A DNA stretch of 64,000 bases from assembly GCA_014872875.1 (NCBI GenBank), contig WKFI01000005.1:620001-684000 (forward strand). The letters run 5' to 3'. This document shows positions 1-8,911 of this stretch, piece by piece. The notes below the pieces were generated by a model. It saw only the letters and a program-made list of their open reading frames with translations, was not told the DNA's origin and made no database searches. The position numbers were made by a program, and so were the translations under genes. The first letter of the stretch is position 1. The number at the start of each line of letters is the position of its first letter. This stretch comes from Paracoccaceae bacterium (lineage in GTDB: Bacteria > Pseudomonadota > Alphaproteobacteria > Rhodobacterales > Rhodobacteraceae).

Positions 1-274
1 CCTTCCACGGCCAGGGTTGCCCTTCGACAAGGGCGCCGCTCTCACAGGCCTCGATGCAATCGGAACAGAAGGTACAGGCCCCAAGGCTCAGATCGACCTT
101 GGGAAGATGTCTCTCATCCTGAATGATGATCGCCTCGGGGCAGGCCTTGGCACAGTCGCCGCAGCCGGTGCAGGCCCGGGCAAAGTCCGCGCCGGGCAAC
201 GCCCCATAGGGTCGCATCACGGGGGCCTCATCAAACCGCCCCCTCAGGAAGGATCTTCGCGTAGCTGCCGTCAT
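1..274 (-). CDS. napF: NapF-type ferredoxin, 3' end beyond left edge
   Basis: Reading the minus strand from the ATG at 274 gives an open frame of 91 codons to the window edge without a stop. It begins MTAATRRSFLRGRFDE and holds two four-cysteine clusters, CTGCGDCAKACP (about residues 37-48) and CTFCSDCIEACE (about 68-79). Both are CxxCxxCxxxC ligand sets for [4Fe-4S] clusters. An N-terminal arginine-rich SFLRGRF stretch followed by two ferredoxin modules is typical of NapF, a cytoplasmic protein linked to maturation of periplasmic nitrate reductase NapA. NapF usually has further cysteine clusters, which would lie outside the window. The rest of a nap operon cannot be seen, so another 4Fe-4S ferredoxin remains possible. 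Confidence 0.75.
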   Translation of the reverse strand, partial: MTAATRRSFLRGRFDEAPVMRPYGALPGADFARACTGCGDCAKACPEAIIIQDERHLPKVDLSLGACTFCSDCIEACESGALVEGQPWPWK

Positions 275-348
275 GGTTGCTGTTGTCCCTGTCGTGGGAA
301 AAAACTGTCGCGCAATACAATCCTTATGCCTGAGCACTCTATCAGAAA

Positions 349-362
349 TTGACTTATGTCAT
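349..362. promoter_or_regulatory. FNR/Dnr-like operator, imperfect
   Basis: TTGAC-TTAT-GTCAT lies about 75 bp upstream of the napF-type start. It is close to the Crp/Fnr-family consensus TTGAT-N4-ATCAA, with one break in symmetry at the last base. The stretch 275-776 between the ferredoxin gene and the Crp/Fnr gene has no convincing ORF and is AT-richer than its surroundings, as expected of a control region. The neighbouring Crp/Fnr regulator is an obvious candidate ligand, by inference only. Confidence 0.4.
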
Positions 363-776
363 GTTCATTCGAAACAGTTTGACCTTGCAGGACAGAAAGA
401 CGTATTGTGTTTCTTGAATTTAAAATTCTTCTAAAACAGAGACTTACCCAATCAACCCACTTGCTTTGTTGAAGAATTCTCATTTCGGTTGTGCTGGCTG
501 CTACAACTTTGGGGGCACCGTCAATAAGCCGAAAGTACAACACGCAGAGGTCTGGAAAACCTGCGATTTGACCCCATTTTACTGAGGTTTCCTTTGGGTA
601 AAGCGACGCTTGGTCTCGCACGTCCTGTCCTCCGGACCCGGGCTGGAGCGGAGGTTTCGGGTTCTGCGTCGGAGGCGATTCCCGGTCGACCGCCCTGGCC
701 GCCAGTTGTATTGCCGTCGCTCTAGCATTATCCCTGAGCTCCGAGTTTGCGCTTCAACAACCTTTGGCAGGTTTTC

Positions 777-1463
777 GTGACCCGATTGGACGCTTCATTG
801 CTGAAACCTGTGCCACCGTTTTCCCGGATGACGACCGCACAGATCAAGGACGTGCTGGCCCTGGCCACGGCGCGGCTGGCTCCGGCCGGGGAATACATCT
901 TCGACGAAGGCGCCGAAGCCGCCTCATTCCACTTGCTGCTGGATGGTCACATACAGGTCGAACGGCTGAATGCCGAAGGCGACCGGGTCATCTCCCTCCA
1001 CATCCCCCCCGGGCAATTGTTCGGCATTGCCAAGGCGTTGGGCCGAACCACTTATCCGGCCTCGGCCGTGGCCGCGGTGGATTGTGTGGTGCTGAGCTGG
1101 CCAATGTCACAGTGGTCGGAATTTGCTGACCGCTATGACGGTTTTGCCACTGAAACCTATTCCGTAATCGGCGCCAGGATGGCCGAAATGCACAACCGGA
1201 TCATGGAGCTCGCGACACAGCGCGTCGAACAGAGGATCGCCTGCGCGTTGCTGCGCCTGTCCGAGAAACATGGCCGCCAAGTGGAGGGCGGCACCGAGAT
1301 CGCCTTTCCCATAACTCGCAAGGTCCTGTCCGAAATGACCGGCAGCACCTTGCACACCGTCAGTCGGCTGTTATCCGCGTGGGAACGGGACGAGATCGTG
1401 AAGAGCAAGCGCAAACATATTTTTGTGCTGGATCCCTCCCGTTTGGAGCAGCTTGCCCAATAA
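777..1463 (+). CDS. Crp/Fnr-family transcriptional regulator, Dnr/NnrR-like
   Basis: About 228 aa. The N-terminal two thirds is a cyclic-nucleotide-binding-type beta roll (LAPAGEYIFDEGAEAASFHLLLDG). A long dimerisation helix follows, then a winged helix with the recognition segment SEMTGSTLHTVSRLLSAWE, a typical Crp/Fnr helix-turn-helix. The N-terminal cysteine set that binds the Fe-S cluster in true FNR is absent, which favours an NO- or nitrite-responsive Dnr/NnrR type over an O2 sensor. Start choice: GTG at 777 has a GGCAGG ribosome-binding-like sequence just before it; an in-frame TTG at 747 adds 10 residues and is less well supported. The adjacent napF-type gene supports a role in nitrate or nitrogen-oxide respiration, by inference. 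Confidence 0.8.
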   Translation: MTRLDASLLKPVPPFSRMTTAQIKDVLALATARLAPAGEYIFDEGAEAASFHLLLDGHIQVERLNAEGDRVISLHIPPGQLFGIAKALGRTTYPASAVAAVDCVVLSWPMSQWSEFADRYDGFATETYSVIGARMAEMHNRIMELATQRVEQRIACALLRLSEKHGRQVEGGTEIAFPITRKVLSEMTGSTLHTVSRLLSAWERDEIVKSKRKHIFVLDPSRLEQLAQ

Positions 1464-1567
1464 AGCGTTTCGAGACCGCTTGAAACTCTGTGTCCCGCTT
1501 TTCGCGTTCGCCCGCGGAAAGAGTCAGCGAGAAAGTGGTACGTCCATTTCTGGAAACGCCACAGGGT

Positions 1568-2164
1568 TCAACGCACCTCCAGGCCCATGCCCGTGACCAG
1601 AACATCCAGGGACATCCGCGCGTGATCCTCGACTTGCCGGACCGAAGGGGCCGGCAAACCGATCAGCACCTCATTGCGCGGCGCCAAAAGCATGGCCGTC
1701 CATAGCCGGATCGCAGTTTCCGGATGATCCACCCCCAGCCTCTGCCGAAAAAACGCCGTCAGTTCGCGGTCCGTATCCTCGGGACCTACGGAAAAGAACG
1801 TCCGTGTCAATTCCGGGCTCTTGCCTCCTTCGGCAATCAGCAGGCGGTAGACTTCAAGATGACTATCTGACAGATGCGCCCGTATGAAACCCACCGCATA
1901 ATCCAACAAGGCGGCCCTTGTATCCGGGTTGGTCAGATGGGTCTCAAACTCCTCCTCCCCGGCCTCGCGCATATGTTTGAGCGCCTCGCCGAACAGCTCT
2001 TCCTTGGACGAAAAATAGCGATAGACGGTCTGCTTGGTGACACCGGCAGCGGCGGCAATACGGTCCATACTCGCGGTCACATAGCCTTCGACCAGAAACA
2101 CGTCACAAGCTGCATCGAGGATGGCACGGCGCTTCAACTTTTTTCGTGTTTCGATTTTTCCCAT
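1568..2164 (-). CDS. TetR-family transcriptional regulator
   Basis: About 198 aa. The N-terminal TetR DNA-binding domain is clear: RAILDAACDVFLVEGYVTASMDRIAAAAGVTKQTVYRYF, with the GVTKQTVYRYF recognition helix. The C-terminal ligand-binding half resembles the AefR-type C domain. The start is taken at the second Met (MGKIETRKK, 2164), because the upstream ATG at 2191 lies inside one of the two palindromic operators. The gene is divergent from an EamA transporter. The shared intergenic region has two nearly identical inverted repeats, so it very probably represses itself and the transporter. Effector unknown. Confidence 0.88.
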   Translation of the reverse strand: MGKIETRKKLKRRAILDAACDVFLVEGYVTASMDRIAAAAGVTKQTVYRYFSSKEELFGEALKHMREAGEEEFETHLTNPDTRAALLDYAVGFIRAHLSDSHLEVYRLLIAEGGKSPELTRTFFSVGPEDTDRELTAFFRQRLGVDHPETAIRLWTAMLLAPRNEVLIGLPAPSVRQVEDHARMSLDVLVTGMGLEVR

Positions 2165-2185
2165 GGATTCAAACCTATATGAACA

Positions 2186-2207
2186 AATCATACCTATAAG
2201 TATGATT
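2186..2207. promoter_or_regulatory. TetR operator 1 (palindrome)
   Basis: AATCATAC-CTATAA-GTATGATT is a perfect 8-bp inverted repeat with a 6-bp spacer. It sits directly upstream of the tetR start and matches the arms of the second operator 50 bp away, close to five helical turns. A TTGACT hexamer at 2211-2216 lies between the two copies and could be a -35 element for the transporter. The size and symmetry fit a TetR-family dimer site. Confidence 0.8.
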
Positions 2208-2235
2208 TTCTTGACTCGCTGTCAATTTTGAAAGA

Positions 2236-2257
2236 AATCATACCGAATAGTATGATT
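2236..2257. promoter_or_regulatory. TetR operator 2 (palindrome)
   Basis: AATCATAC-CGAATA-GTATGATT has arms identical to operator 1 and a different 6-bp spacer. It ends 14 bp before the EamA transporter ATG and abuts its ribosome-binding sequence (AGAGGA, around 2259-2264). A bound repressor here would block transcription into the transporter. Confidence 0.8.
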
Positions 2258-2271
2258 CTAGAGGACCTCCC

Positions 2272-3159
2272 ATGTCGCACCCGAATATCCAGCGCCTGTC
2301 CGACTACGCCCCCCGAACGCTCGGTACCGCCATTGCCCTGACCGGCGCACTGTTGATGAGCTTTGATCCGATCTTCATCCGCTTCTCCGGTGTCGGCGGT
2401 TTCGACACGGCATTTCTTATTGGTTTGTTCACAGCCATTTCGATGCCGCTGTTCATTCAGCTCACCGACAAGCGCGGGTTGGTGGGCACTTTGCACGCCA
2501 GTGGCTGGCCTGTATTGGTCTCGGGTCTGTTGATGCTGGGCAGCGCATCTTGTCTTGTTCTGAGCATCAAGACCACTTCGGTGGCCAACACCTTTGTCAT
2601 CCTCAGCACGGCCCCTGCCCTGTCGGCCGTATTCAGCCGGATTTTCCTGGGCGAAGTCACTCGGCGCGCGACCTGGATCGCCATCGTTTCGGTCATGTTG
2701 GGCATCGCCATCGTGGTGTCCGGTTCAGTCGGCTCCGGCGCTGTTTCGGGCGACCTTCTGGCCTTTGCCGCAGTAACCTGCCTGTCGCTGAACCAGACCC
2801 TTCTGCGCAAATACAAAGAGGTCAGCCGCATGGCCTCCGTCGGAATGGGCGGGCTCTTCTTGGCCGTGGTCATGGCCTTTCTGGCCACCCCATCGAGCTA
2901 TGACCTGTCTACTTGGTTGATCATGGGCGCAATGGGTTTGTTCACGGCGCCTTTTGGCCGGGTCCTGTCGCAGGTCGCCACGCGCCACATCACCGCGCCT
3001 GAGGTGGGGATGATCCTGATGATGGAAGCGGTGTTTGCACCGGTTTTGGCCTTTGGTTTCTTCGACGAGGTGCCGCCCTTGGCCAGTTTCCTTGGCGGTG
3101 GGATCATCCTGATAACGATTCTGACCTATGTCGCGGCCACCACCCGTCAGGCCGCATGA
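2272..3159 (+). CDS. EamA/DMT-family transporter
   Basis: 295 aa, about ten hydrophobic segments in two EamA repeats (around residues 18-145 and 155-290), as in drug/metabolite transporters of the inner membrane. Characteristic pieces include FSGVGGFDTAFLIGLF in the first repeat and the conserved second-half ending (GGGIILITILTYVA). Substrate cannot be read from sequence. It is divergent from the TetR gene and preceded by two palindromic operators, so it is probably an efflux permease induced when the TetR protein binds its ligand. It converges with the ClC gene after a 27-bp gap. Confidence 0.88.
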   Translation: MSHPNIQRLSDYAPRTLGTAIALTGALLMSFDPIFIRFSGVGGFDTAFLIGLFTAISMPLFIQLTDKRGLVGTLHASGWPVLVSGLLMLGSASCLVLSIKTTSVANTFVILSTAPALSAVFSRIFLGEVTRRATWIAIVSVMLGIAIVVSGSVGSGAVSGDLLAFAAVTCLSLNQTLLRKYKEVSRMASVGMGGLFLAVVMAFLATPSSYDLSTWLIMGAMGLFTAPFGRVLSQVATRHITAPEVGMILMMEAVFAPVLAFGFFDEVPPLASFLGGGIILITILTYVAATTRQAA

Positions 3160-3186
3160 CCTGTGCGTCGCAAAAGCGGGACGTAT

Positions 3187-4896
3187 TTAACTGTGTTCCT
3201 CGGCCGCTGTTGCCGCCAGAGCGCGGTTGTACGCCTTGAGCGCATCGACATGAAACAAGGTCCCCAACAACTCGGGCGGCGTCCCATCGCCGTCCTGTGC
3301 CACAACAGGCACAAAGGCCAGATCCGCCCGATCGAACAGTGGCATTGCCGCCTCCAAAGTAGACGAGGCCCGCACATAGAGGCCCTGCCCGATCATCTCG
3401 TCGCAGGTTGCTCGCTCCGGACAGCGCGGATCCCCCAAGGGACGCATCACTGCCCCGGCCCGCAGCATCGCCAACAGGTACGCTTGCGGACCTGCCGCCA
3501 GATGAATGTCGCGGCGCTCCAGTTGGGTCAAGAAGAAAGACCGATCCACAAGGCGCGAAGAGATCGCGGTAGACAGCGACACCGCCACCATCACCGCCAG
3601 ACCAATCTGCCAGTCTCCGGTCAGTTCGAACACAATCAGGGTGGTGGAAATCGGCGCACCCAGAACCGCCGCAGCCACCGCGCCCATCCCGGCAAAGGCA
3701 TAAAGCGCGTGGGTGCCTGACACATCCGGCAGGATACCGGTCGCGACCCAGCCAAAGGCCAACCCTGTCAACGCTCCGATCATCAACGATGGCGAAAACA
3801 CCCCGCCCCCCATGCGCCCGCCCATGGTCACCGCCAAAGCCACGGATTTCACAACGGCAAACAGGATGGCCTGGCTCAGAACCAGCGTGCCGCTGAGCGC
3901 CAGAATGGTCGTTTCATAACCCACGCCGATAATGTGGGGAAACCAGATCGCGATCAGACCCAGAATTCCGCCCGCAACCGCCGGGCGGAGCCAACGCGGC
4001 ATGGACAGCCTGTCCTGCACGTGGCTTCCCATCACATCGGCCCAGAAGATCGATTTCATGATAAGCACGGCAACCACGCCGCACAGCATCCCCAACAAAA
4101 GGAAAGCAGGCAGCTCAACGTAGAACTGCAGCGCGCCGGGCGTCTCCAACCTGAATTCCGTTACATCGCCATAGGCCAGCCGGTTGATCACCGTGCCCGC
4201 GACAGCTGCGATGACGATCGGTGCAAACGCATGAACGGCAAAGTGGCGTAGGACCACTTCCAGAGCGAACAGCGCGCCTGCAATGGGCGCATTGAAGCTG
4301 GCCGACACCGCTGCTGCCACCGCGCAGCCCAACAAATCGCGCCCGGTGATCCCATCCGCATGGATCCGGTCACTGACCCAGGTGGACACCACGCCCGCCA
4401 GATGAACCACCGGCCCTTCGCGACCGCTGGAGCCGCCCAGCGACAGGGTCAGCAGAGAGGAAAGCGCCGAAGCCAAGCCCTCTTTCACCTCGACCCGACC
4501 TTCGCGCAGTGCCGCGCCCTCGATCACATCCGCGACAGACCGCACCCGCGCGTCCGCAGTGAAGCGATCAAGAATGACGCCAACAATCAAGCCGCCGATG
4601 ATCGGGATGATCAGGATCCAATACCACGGCAAATCCTGCGCGAAACTGTGCAAATAGTGCAGATCCTCTGCACCATAGGCCCACTTCTGCAAGGCAGAGA
4701 TGCCCATCCGAAATCCGAGTGCCGCAAAACCCGCGGCAATCCCAATCGCCAGGGCAATAAACCAGAACTGAATCTGACTGGGTCCCCGGTGCTGCAAGAC
4801 GCGCAAACCGTCTCGCAGGGCGCTGATCGTCTGATCGAACTGCTCGGCCAAAAGCGTACGGGTTTTCTTTGCCATGCGGGGCCTCGGCTGCGCCAT
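3187..4896 (-). CDS. ClC-family chloride channel/transporter with C-terminal CBS-like region
   Basis: 569 aa. The core (about residues 40-450) is a ClC membrane domain. GREGP at 158-162 carries the gating glutamate E160, the segment APIAGALFALEVVL contains the second, internal glutamate of H+/Cl- exchangers, and GGRMGGGVFSPSLMIG matches the GGxFxPxLxxG anion-pathway motif. The cytoplasmic tail (about 455-569) looks like a CBS-pair remnant. Bacterial members with both glutamates are usually proton-coupled antiporters used in acid resistance, so exchanger is more likely than channel. No operon partner is evident. A second in-frame Met (residue 8) is an alternative start. Confidence 0.88.
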   Translation of the reverse strand: MAQPRPRMAKKTRTLLAEQFDQTISALRDGLRVLQHRGPSQIQFWFIALAIGIAAGFAALGFRMGISALQKWAYGAEDLHYLHSFAQDLPWYWILIIPIIGGLIVGVILDRFTADARVRSVADVIEGAALREGRVEVKEGLASALSSLLTLSLGGSSGREGPVVHLAGVVSTWVSDRIHADGITGRDLLGCAVAAAVSASFNAPIAGALFALEVVLRHFAVHAFAPIVIAAVAGTVINRLAYGDVTEFRLETPGALQFYVELPAFLLLGMLCGVVAVLIMKSIFWADVMGSHVQDRLSMPRWLRPAVAGGILGLIAIWFPHIIGVGYETTILALSGTLVLSQAILFAVVKSVALAVTMGGRMGGGVFSPSLMIGALTGLAFGWVATGILPDVSGTHALYAFAGMGAVAAAVLGAPISTTLIVFELTGDWQIGLAVMVAVSLSTAISSRLVDRSFFLTQLERRDIHLAAGPQAYLLAMLRAGAVMRPLGDPRCPERATCDEMIGQGLYVRASSTLEAAMPLFDRADLAFVPVVAQDGDGTPPELLGTLFHVDALKAYNRALAATAAEEHS

Positions 4897-5055
4897 GCTT
4901 TTGCTTTCACGCGCATTTTGCCCCGACGGATCGGCGCGGTGTCAGGGCAGCGCTTATCCCTTCATAAACCGTTTCTGACCCAGTTTGGAAGGTAAAGGCG
5001 TCAATTCGCACGGTGTTCGCGCAGGCTTGATCGCGTTTTCTTGCGTATCCCGGAA

Positions 5056-6705
5056 TTATCCGGCCAGCAACGCCCGCGCGGCGGCGCGAGCTTCCTGTGT
5101 GATGGTATCGCCCGACACCATGCGGGCAATCTCGTCCACACGGTCCGGTTCGCCCAATGGCAGGACGGTAGACAGAGTAACATTGTCCTGCACCTGCTTT
5201 TGCACCCGCCAGTGATGCGCGCCGCGCGCGGCCACCTGCGGAGAGTGGGTCACGACCAGAACCTGTCCATCTCTGGCCAAAGACTCGAGCCGCCGCCCAA
5301 CGGCATCCGCCGTGGCGCCGCCCACTCCACGGTCGATTTCGTCAAAGATCAGTGTCTTGGAACTGTCTTCGCCGCGCAGGCAGACCTTGAGCGCCAGAAG
5401 GAACCGGCTGAGTTCCCCGCCAGAGGCGATCTTGTTCAACGGTCCTGCGGGCGCACCGGGATTGGTGGCCACGGTAAAGGCGACAGCATCGGTTCCCTCC
5501 GGTCCCGGCTCCCCCGGCTCAAATCGGGTCTCAAACACCGCCCGTTCCATCTTTAATGGCGCAAGTTCTGTCATCACCGCCTGATCCAGCTGTACAGCCG
5601 CTGCCTGGCGCGCGTCGCTCAGCCTGGCCGCAACCGCGTCATAGGCCGCGTTTGCCGCCTCCAGCTCCTCCTCCAGCCGCGCCAAGTCCGCGTCGCCCGC
5701 ATCCAAGGCCGCCAACCGTTCGCGCAGCGTTTCGGCGTAACCACCCAGATCGTCGGCCAAGACATCATGTTTGCGAGCCAGCGCACGAATGGCAAACAGC
5801 CTCTCTTCCGCTGCCTCCAGCTCGGCCGGGTTGAATTCCAACGCGTCGAGACATCGGGCAACACCGTCCTGTGCGTCTCCCAGCTCGATCAGAGCTCTGT
5901 TCAGCGCGGCAAGAGGTTCGTCCAGCATCTGGTCAGCCTCGTCGCTCACGCCTTCCAGCCAACGCACGGCATCTCCCATTGCGCCTTCAGCCGCCTCATG
6001 TCCCAGCAACTGCAGGGCGCGCGCCACATCATCGCGGATCTTCTCGGCCGATTGCATAACCCTGCGGCGCGCATCCAGGTCGGCATCTTCACCGGGTTGC
6101 GGATCCAACCTGTCCAGTTCAGCTACGGCATGACGCAGAAAGTCTTCCTCGGCCCGGACGGCGTCCAGCCGGATCTTGATATCCTCAACTGCCTTGTGTG
6201 CCGCAGCGCGTGTTCGCCAGGCGTTGCGAACCTTTTCCAACAGATCCGCATGACCAGCAAAGGCATCCAGCATCGCCCGATGCCCCTTGGGATCCAGCAA
6301 ACCCCGGTCATCATGTTGACCATGCAGTTCCAACAAGGTCTCGGACAGTTGTCGCAGCACTTCACCGGAACAGCGACGGTCATTGACCCAAGCGGTCTTG
6401 CGTCCCTCGGCGGTGTTCACCCTGCGCAGCAGTAATTCGTCGCCGCCCGGCAGCCCGGCCTCCTCCAGCACCTTATGCGCCGCATGACCGGGTGTCAGTT
6501 CGAATTCAGCCACCACTTCGCCTTGGGCTGCGCCCTGCCGGACCAGTTCGGCCCGGCCGCGCCAGCCCAACACAAACCCCAGCGAATCCAGCAGGATCGA
6601 CTTGCCTGCCCCGGTTTCCCCGGTCAGTACGTTCAAGCCCGGCTGGAAGGTCAGTTCCAGCCGGTCGATGATCAGCATGTCCCGGATATCAAGTGTTCGC
6701 AGCAT
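5056..6705 (-). CDS. recN: DNA repair protein RecN
   Basis: 549 aa SMC-like ATPase for double-strand-break repair. Walker A GETGAGKS at residues 29-36, long coiled-coil arms rich in Ala, Glu and Arg (about 150-360), ABC signature SGGELSRFLLALK, and Walker B LIFDEIDRGVGG followed by the H-loop VVTHSPQVAA. The length matches the family. It lies 21 bp downstream of bamD at the end of the dcw/lpxC gene string, a conserved alphaproteobacterial order. I did not see a LexA box immediately upstream; SOS control would have to come from elsewhere. Confidence 0.97.
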   Translation of the reverse strand: MLRTLDIRDMLIIDRLELTFQPGLNVLTGETGAGKSILLDSLGFVLGWRGRAELVRQGAAQGEVVAEFELTPGHAAHKVLEEAGLPGGDELLLRRVNTAEGRKTAWVNDRRCSGEVLRQLSETLLELHGQHDDRGLLDPKGHRAMLDAFAGHADLLEKVRNAWRTRAAAHKAVEDIKIRLDAVRAEEDFLRHAVAELDRLDPQPGEDADLDARRRVMQSAEKIRDDVARALQLLGHEAAEGAMGDAVRWLEGVSDEADQMLDEPLAALNRALIELGDAQDGVARCLDALEFNPAELEAAEERLFAIRALARKHDVLADDLGGYAETLRERLAALDAGDADLARLEEELEAANAAYDAVAARLSDARQAAAVQLDQAVMTELAPLKMERAVFETRFEPGEPGPEGTDAVAFTVATNPGAPAGPLNKIASGGELSRFLLALKVCLRGEDSSKTLIFDEIDRGVGGATADAVGRRLESLARDGQVLVVTHSPQVAARGAHHWRVQKQVQDNVTLSTVLPLGEPDRVDEIARMVSGDTITQEARAAARALLAG

Positions 6706-6726
6706 CGGAGCCTGTCCTCTGCCCCG

Positions 6727-7575
6727 TCAGATCCACTGTCCCTTGACCGTCTGGCGATAGATCTGGCTGAGCCAGTTATTGCCGCGATCCTTGGCCGTCA
6801 GACCGTTGGCGGTCAGCAGTTTGTAGCTATCCTCGTACCATTCCGTGGACTGGAAGTTGTAGCCCAGAATGGCCCCTGCAGTCTGGGCTTCGTTCACAAG
6901 CCCCAGCGACAGATACGCTTCGACCAGCCGGTGCAGTGCTTCGGCCGTGTGGGTCGTGGTCTGAAAGTCCTCGACAACAACACGGAATCGGTTGATCGCG
7001 GCCGTATATTGCTCCCGACGCAGGTAATACCGCCCGATCTCCATCTCCTTCCCGGCCAGATGGTCAAAGGCCAAGTCGAACTTCAGGATCGACGCGGTGG
7101 CATACTCACTGTCTGGATAGACCTCGATCACGGTACGCAAAGCCTGCAAAGCCTGGAAGGTCAAACCCTGATCGCGGCCGACCTCGTCGATCTGGTCGTA
7201 ATAGCTCAGTGCCAGCAGGTACTGCGCATAAGCCGCATCCTCATCTGCCGGATAGAAATCTATGAATCGCTGCGCGGCCCCGCGGGCCTCTTCGTAGTCC
7301 GTGCCTGAATGATAGGTAAAGGCCTGCATGATCAAAGCGCGTTTGGCCCAGTTCGAATATGGGTACAACCGCTCGATTTCCGCAAAATAATAGGCTGCGT
7401 CATCGGTCCTGCCACGGGCCAGTTCGAATTCACCGCGTTCAAAGATCTGTTCCGGTGTATAGGCTTCCAGAGATTGTGTCCTGTCGGTCGAACCGCTGCC
7501 GCCGCTACAAGCCGCAAGACTTGCTGCCAACAGAACTGCACCGATTGCCCTGGCTCCTGACCTGATACCGATCAT
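6727..7575 (-). CDS. bamD: Outer-membrane assembly lipoprotein BamD
   Basis: 282 aa. A lipoprotein signal peptide ends in the lipobox LAAC (cysteine near residue 23). Tetratricopeptide-like helices follow (PEQIFERGEFELARGRTDDAAYYFAEIERLYPYSNWAKRA and later repeats), the hallmark of BamD/ComL, the essential partner of BamA in inserting beta-barrel proteins. It sits between lpxC and recN, the usual alphaproteobacterial order. The length is slightly above that of E. coli BamD. Confidence 0.95.
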   Translation of the reverse strand: MIGIRSGARAIGAVLLAASLAACSGGSGSTDRTQSLEAYTPEQIFERGEFELARGRTDDAAYYFAEIERLYPYSNWAKRALIMQAFTYHSGTDYEEARGAAQRFIDFYPADEDAAYAQYLLALSYYDQIDEVGRDQGLTFQALQALRTVIEVYPDSEYATASILKFDLAFDHLAGKEMEIGRYYLRREQYTAAINRFRVVVEDFQTTTHTAEALHRLVEAYLSLGLVNEAQTAGAILGYNFQSTEWYEDSYKLLTANGLTAKDRGNNWLSQIYRQTVKGQWI

Positions 7576-7767
7576 GATCGCCCATCCTCACCGTCAAATT
7601 TCCCGGCTGTCACCCACCGATTGCGCATCGGTCTAGCACATTCATTTCCGGTGCAAAACGTCTTAAACACACGAACCACCGGGATGCGCGGGAAAACGAA
7701 GCCTCGCCGGAGCTGCTATCGATCCGAACCGGTTCAGAGATCCGGCCATGCGACCTCGCGGGTCACA

Positions 7768-8700
7768 TCATGCAACGTGTGGAATTTCAGCCGGAATCTC
7801 GGACCAGATCAGGCCGCGACCCGGCAGCCAGGCCGTCATGGCTGCGTCACAAGTCACAAGCTCCACCGCGCCAGGCGTATCGAACAATGCCCGCAGCAGG
7901 GTGTTGGTCAGTGCATGTCCGGCGCGTTCGCCCACATAGTGGCCCAGAATCGGGGCACCGGCCAGCGCCAGATCCCCAAGCGCATCCAACATCTTGTGGC
8001 GCACGGCTTCGTCTTCGTGGCGCAGACCACCAGGGGTCAGTACATCATCACCATCGACAACTACGGCGTTTTCCAAGGTCCCGCCCAAAGCCAGCCCATT
8101 GTCACGCATCATGTCCACATCTGCCTTCCGACAGAAGGTGCGGCTGTCGCACAGTTCACGCGCAAAGGCGCCATTACGCATATCCAGCGTCTTTGTCTGA
8201 CGACCGATGGCCTTGTCTTCGAAATCGATGTGAAACTCGATCTTCAACCGATCCGACGGCATAAGGGTCGCCTTGGCGTCACCGTTTTCAACGGTAACCG
8301 GCTTGAGCACCCGGTACGCCAAAACCGGTTCGCCCTGACTGCGCAGGCCACGGGCCATGATGGCGCGCACGAACGGAGCCGAGGAGCCATCCAGAATCGG
8401 AACTTCGGGGCCGTCGATCTCAATCAGTGCGTTGTGCACTCCGCAGCCGGCAAGAGCTGCCATGATGTGTTCGACGGTAGAAACGGAAACGCCAGCCTCG
8501 TTAATGAGGCGTGTACACAGGGGGGTGCGCTCCACGATGTCCCACAGGGCGGGAACCAGCGTGTTACCCAAGGCGATGTCGGTGCGCTTGAACCAGATTC
8601 CGTGTCCAGCCCGAGCCGGTTTCACGACCATCTGAACAGGTTTACCCAAATGAAGGCCAACGCCCTCGAATATCACCGAGCCCTTGAGCGTATGTTGCAC
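7768..8700 (-). CDS. lpxC: UDP-3-O-acyl-N-acetylglucosamine deacetylase LpxC
   Basis: 310 aa, full length. LpxC catalyses the first committed, zinc-dependent step of lipid A synthesis. Zinc ligands are visible as H78 (EHIMAAL), H235 and D239 (RHKMLDALGD), and the catalytic-type histidine H262 in GERAGHALTN. It lies 211 bp downstream of ftsZ, separated by a strong terminator (8865-8892), so it probably has its own promoter in 8701-8864. The gap 7576-7767 before bamD holds no gene I can support. Confidence 0.97.
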   Translation of the reverse strand: MQHTLKGSVIFEGVGLHLGKPVQMVVKPARAGHGIWFKRTDIALGNTLVPALWDIVERTPLCTRLINEAGVSVSTVEHIMAALAGCGVHNALIEIDGPEVPILDGSSAPFVRAIMARGLRSQGEPVLAYRVLKPVTVENGDAKATLMPSDRLKIEFHIDFEDKAIGRQTKTLDMRNGAFARELCDSRTFCRKADVDMMRDNGLALGGTLENAVVVDGDDVLTPGGLRHEDEAVRHKMLDALGDLALAGAPILGHYVGERAGHALTNTLLRALFDTPGAVELVTCDAAMTAWLPGRGLIWSEIPAEIPHVA

Positions 8701-8864
8701 GACTTGTCTCTCATCCCCATGTCCAGCGTCGCGGCGCTGTGTTGCGACGTAGGTAATCGGCCCTTAACGCTTGCTCAACTCAATCTTTGCAACCGTTTGA
8801 AACATGAATGTAACAGGTCGGCAAAACACCGCTCAACCACGCTCAAAGTATTGAAATTCAATTA

Positions 8865-8892
8865 AACAAGGCCGCCCGAAGGCGGCCTTGTT
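8865..8892 (-). terminator. Intrinsic terminator after ftsZ
   Basis: A 12-bp GC-rich stem, AACAAGGCCGCC / GGCGGCCTTGTT, is closed on the minus strand by a TTCG tetraloop and continues into TTTAATT. It lies 20 bp beyond the ftsZ stop and separates ftsZ from lpxC. Confidence 0.85.
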
Positions 8893-8911
8893 AGCGGTAA
8901 TAGTGACCAGA

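Noticed and set aside
17-352. Plus-strand frame over the ferredoxin gene
   Set aside because: The minus strand shows two CxxCxxCxxxC clusters in a continuous frame; the plus-strand product has no such pattern.
271-621. A 116-codon minus-strand frame in the napF upstream region
   Set aside because: AT-rich, no ribosome-binding site, no family resemblance, and it overlaps the ferredoxin start and the FNR-like box.
5036-7700. LexA box for recN
   Set aside because: I looked for GTTC-N7-GTTC or its reverse near recN and bamD starts and saw none; only isolated GTTC or GAAC words occur.
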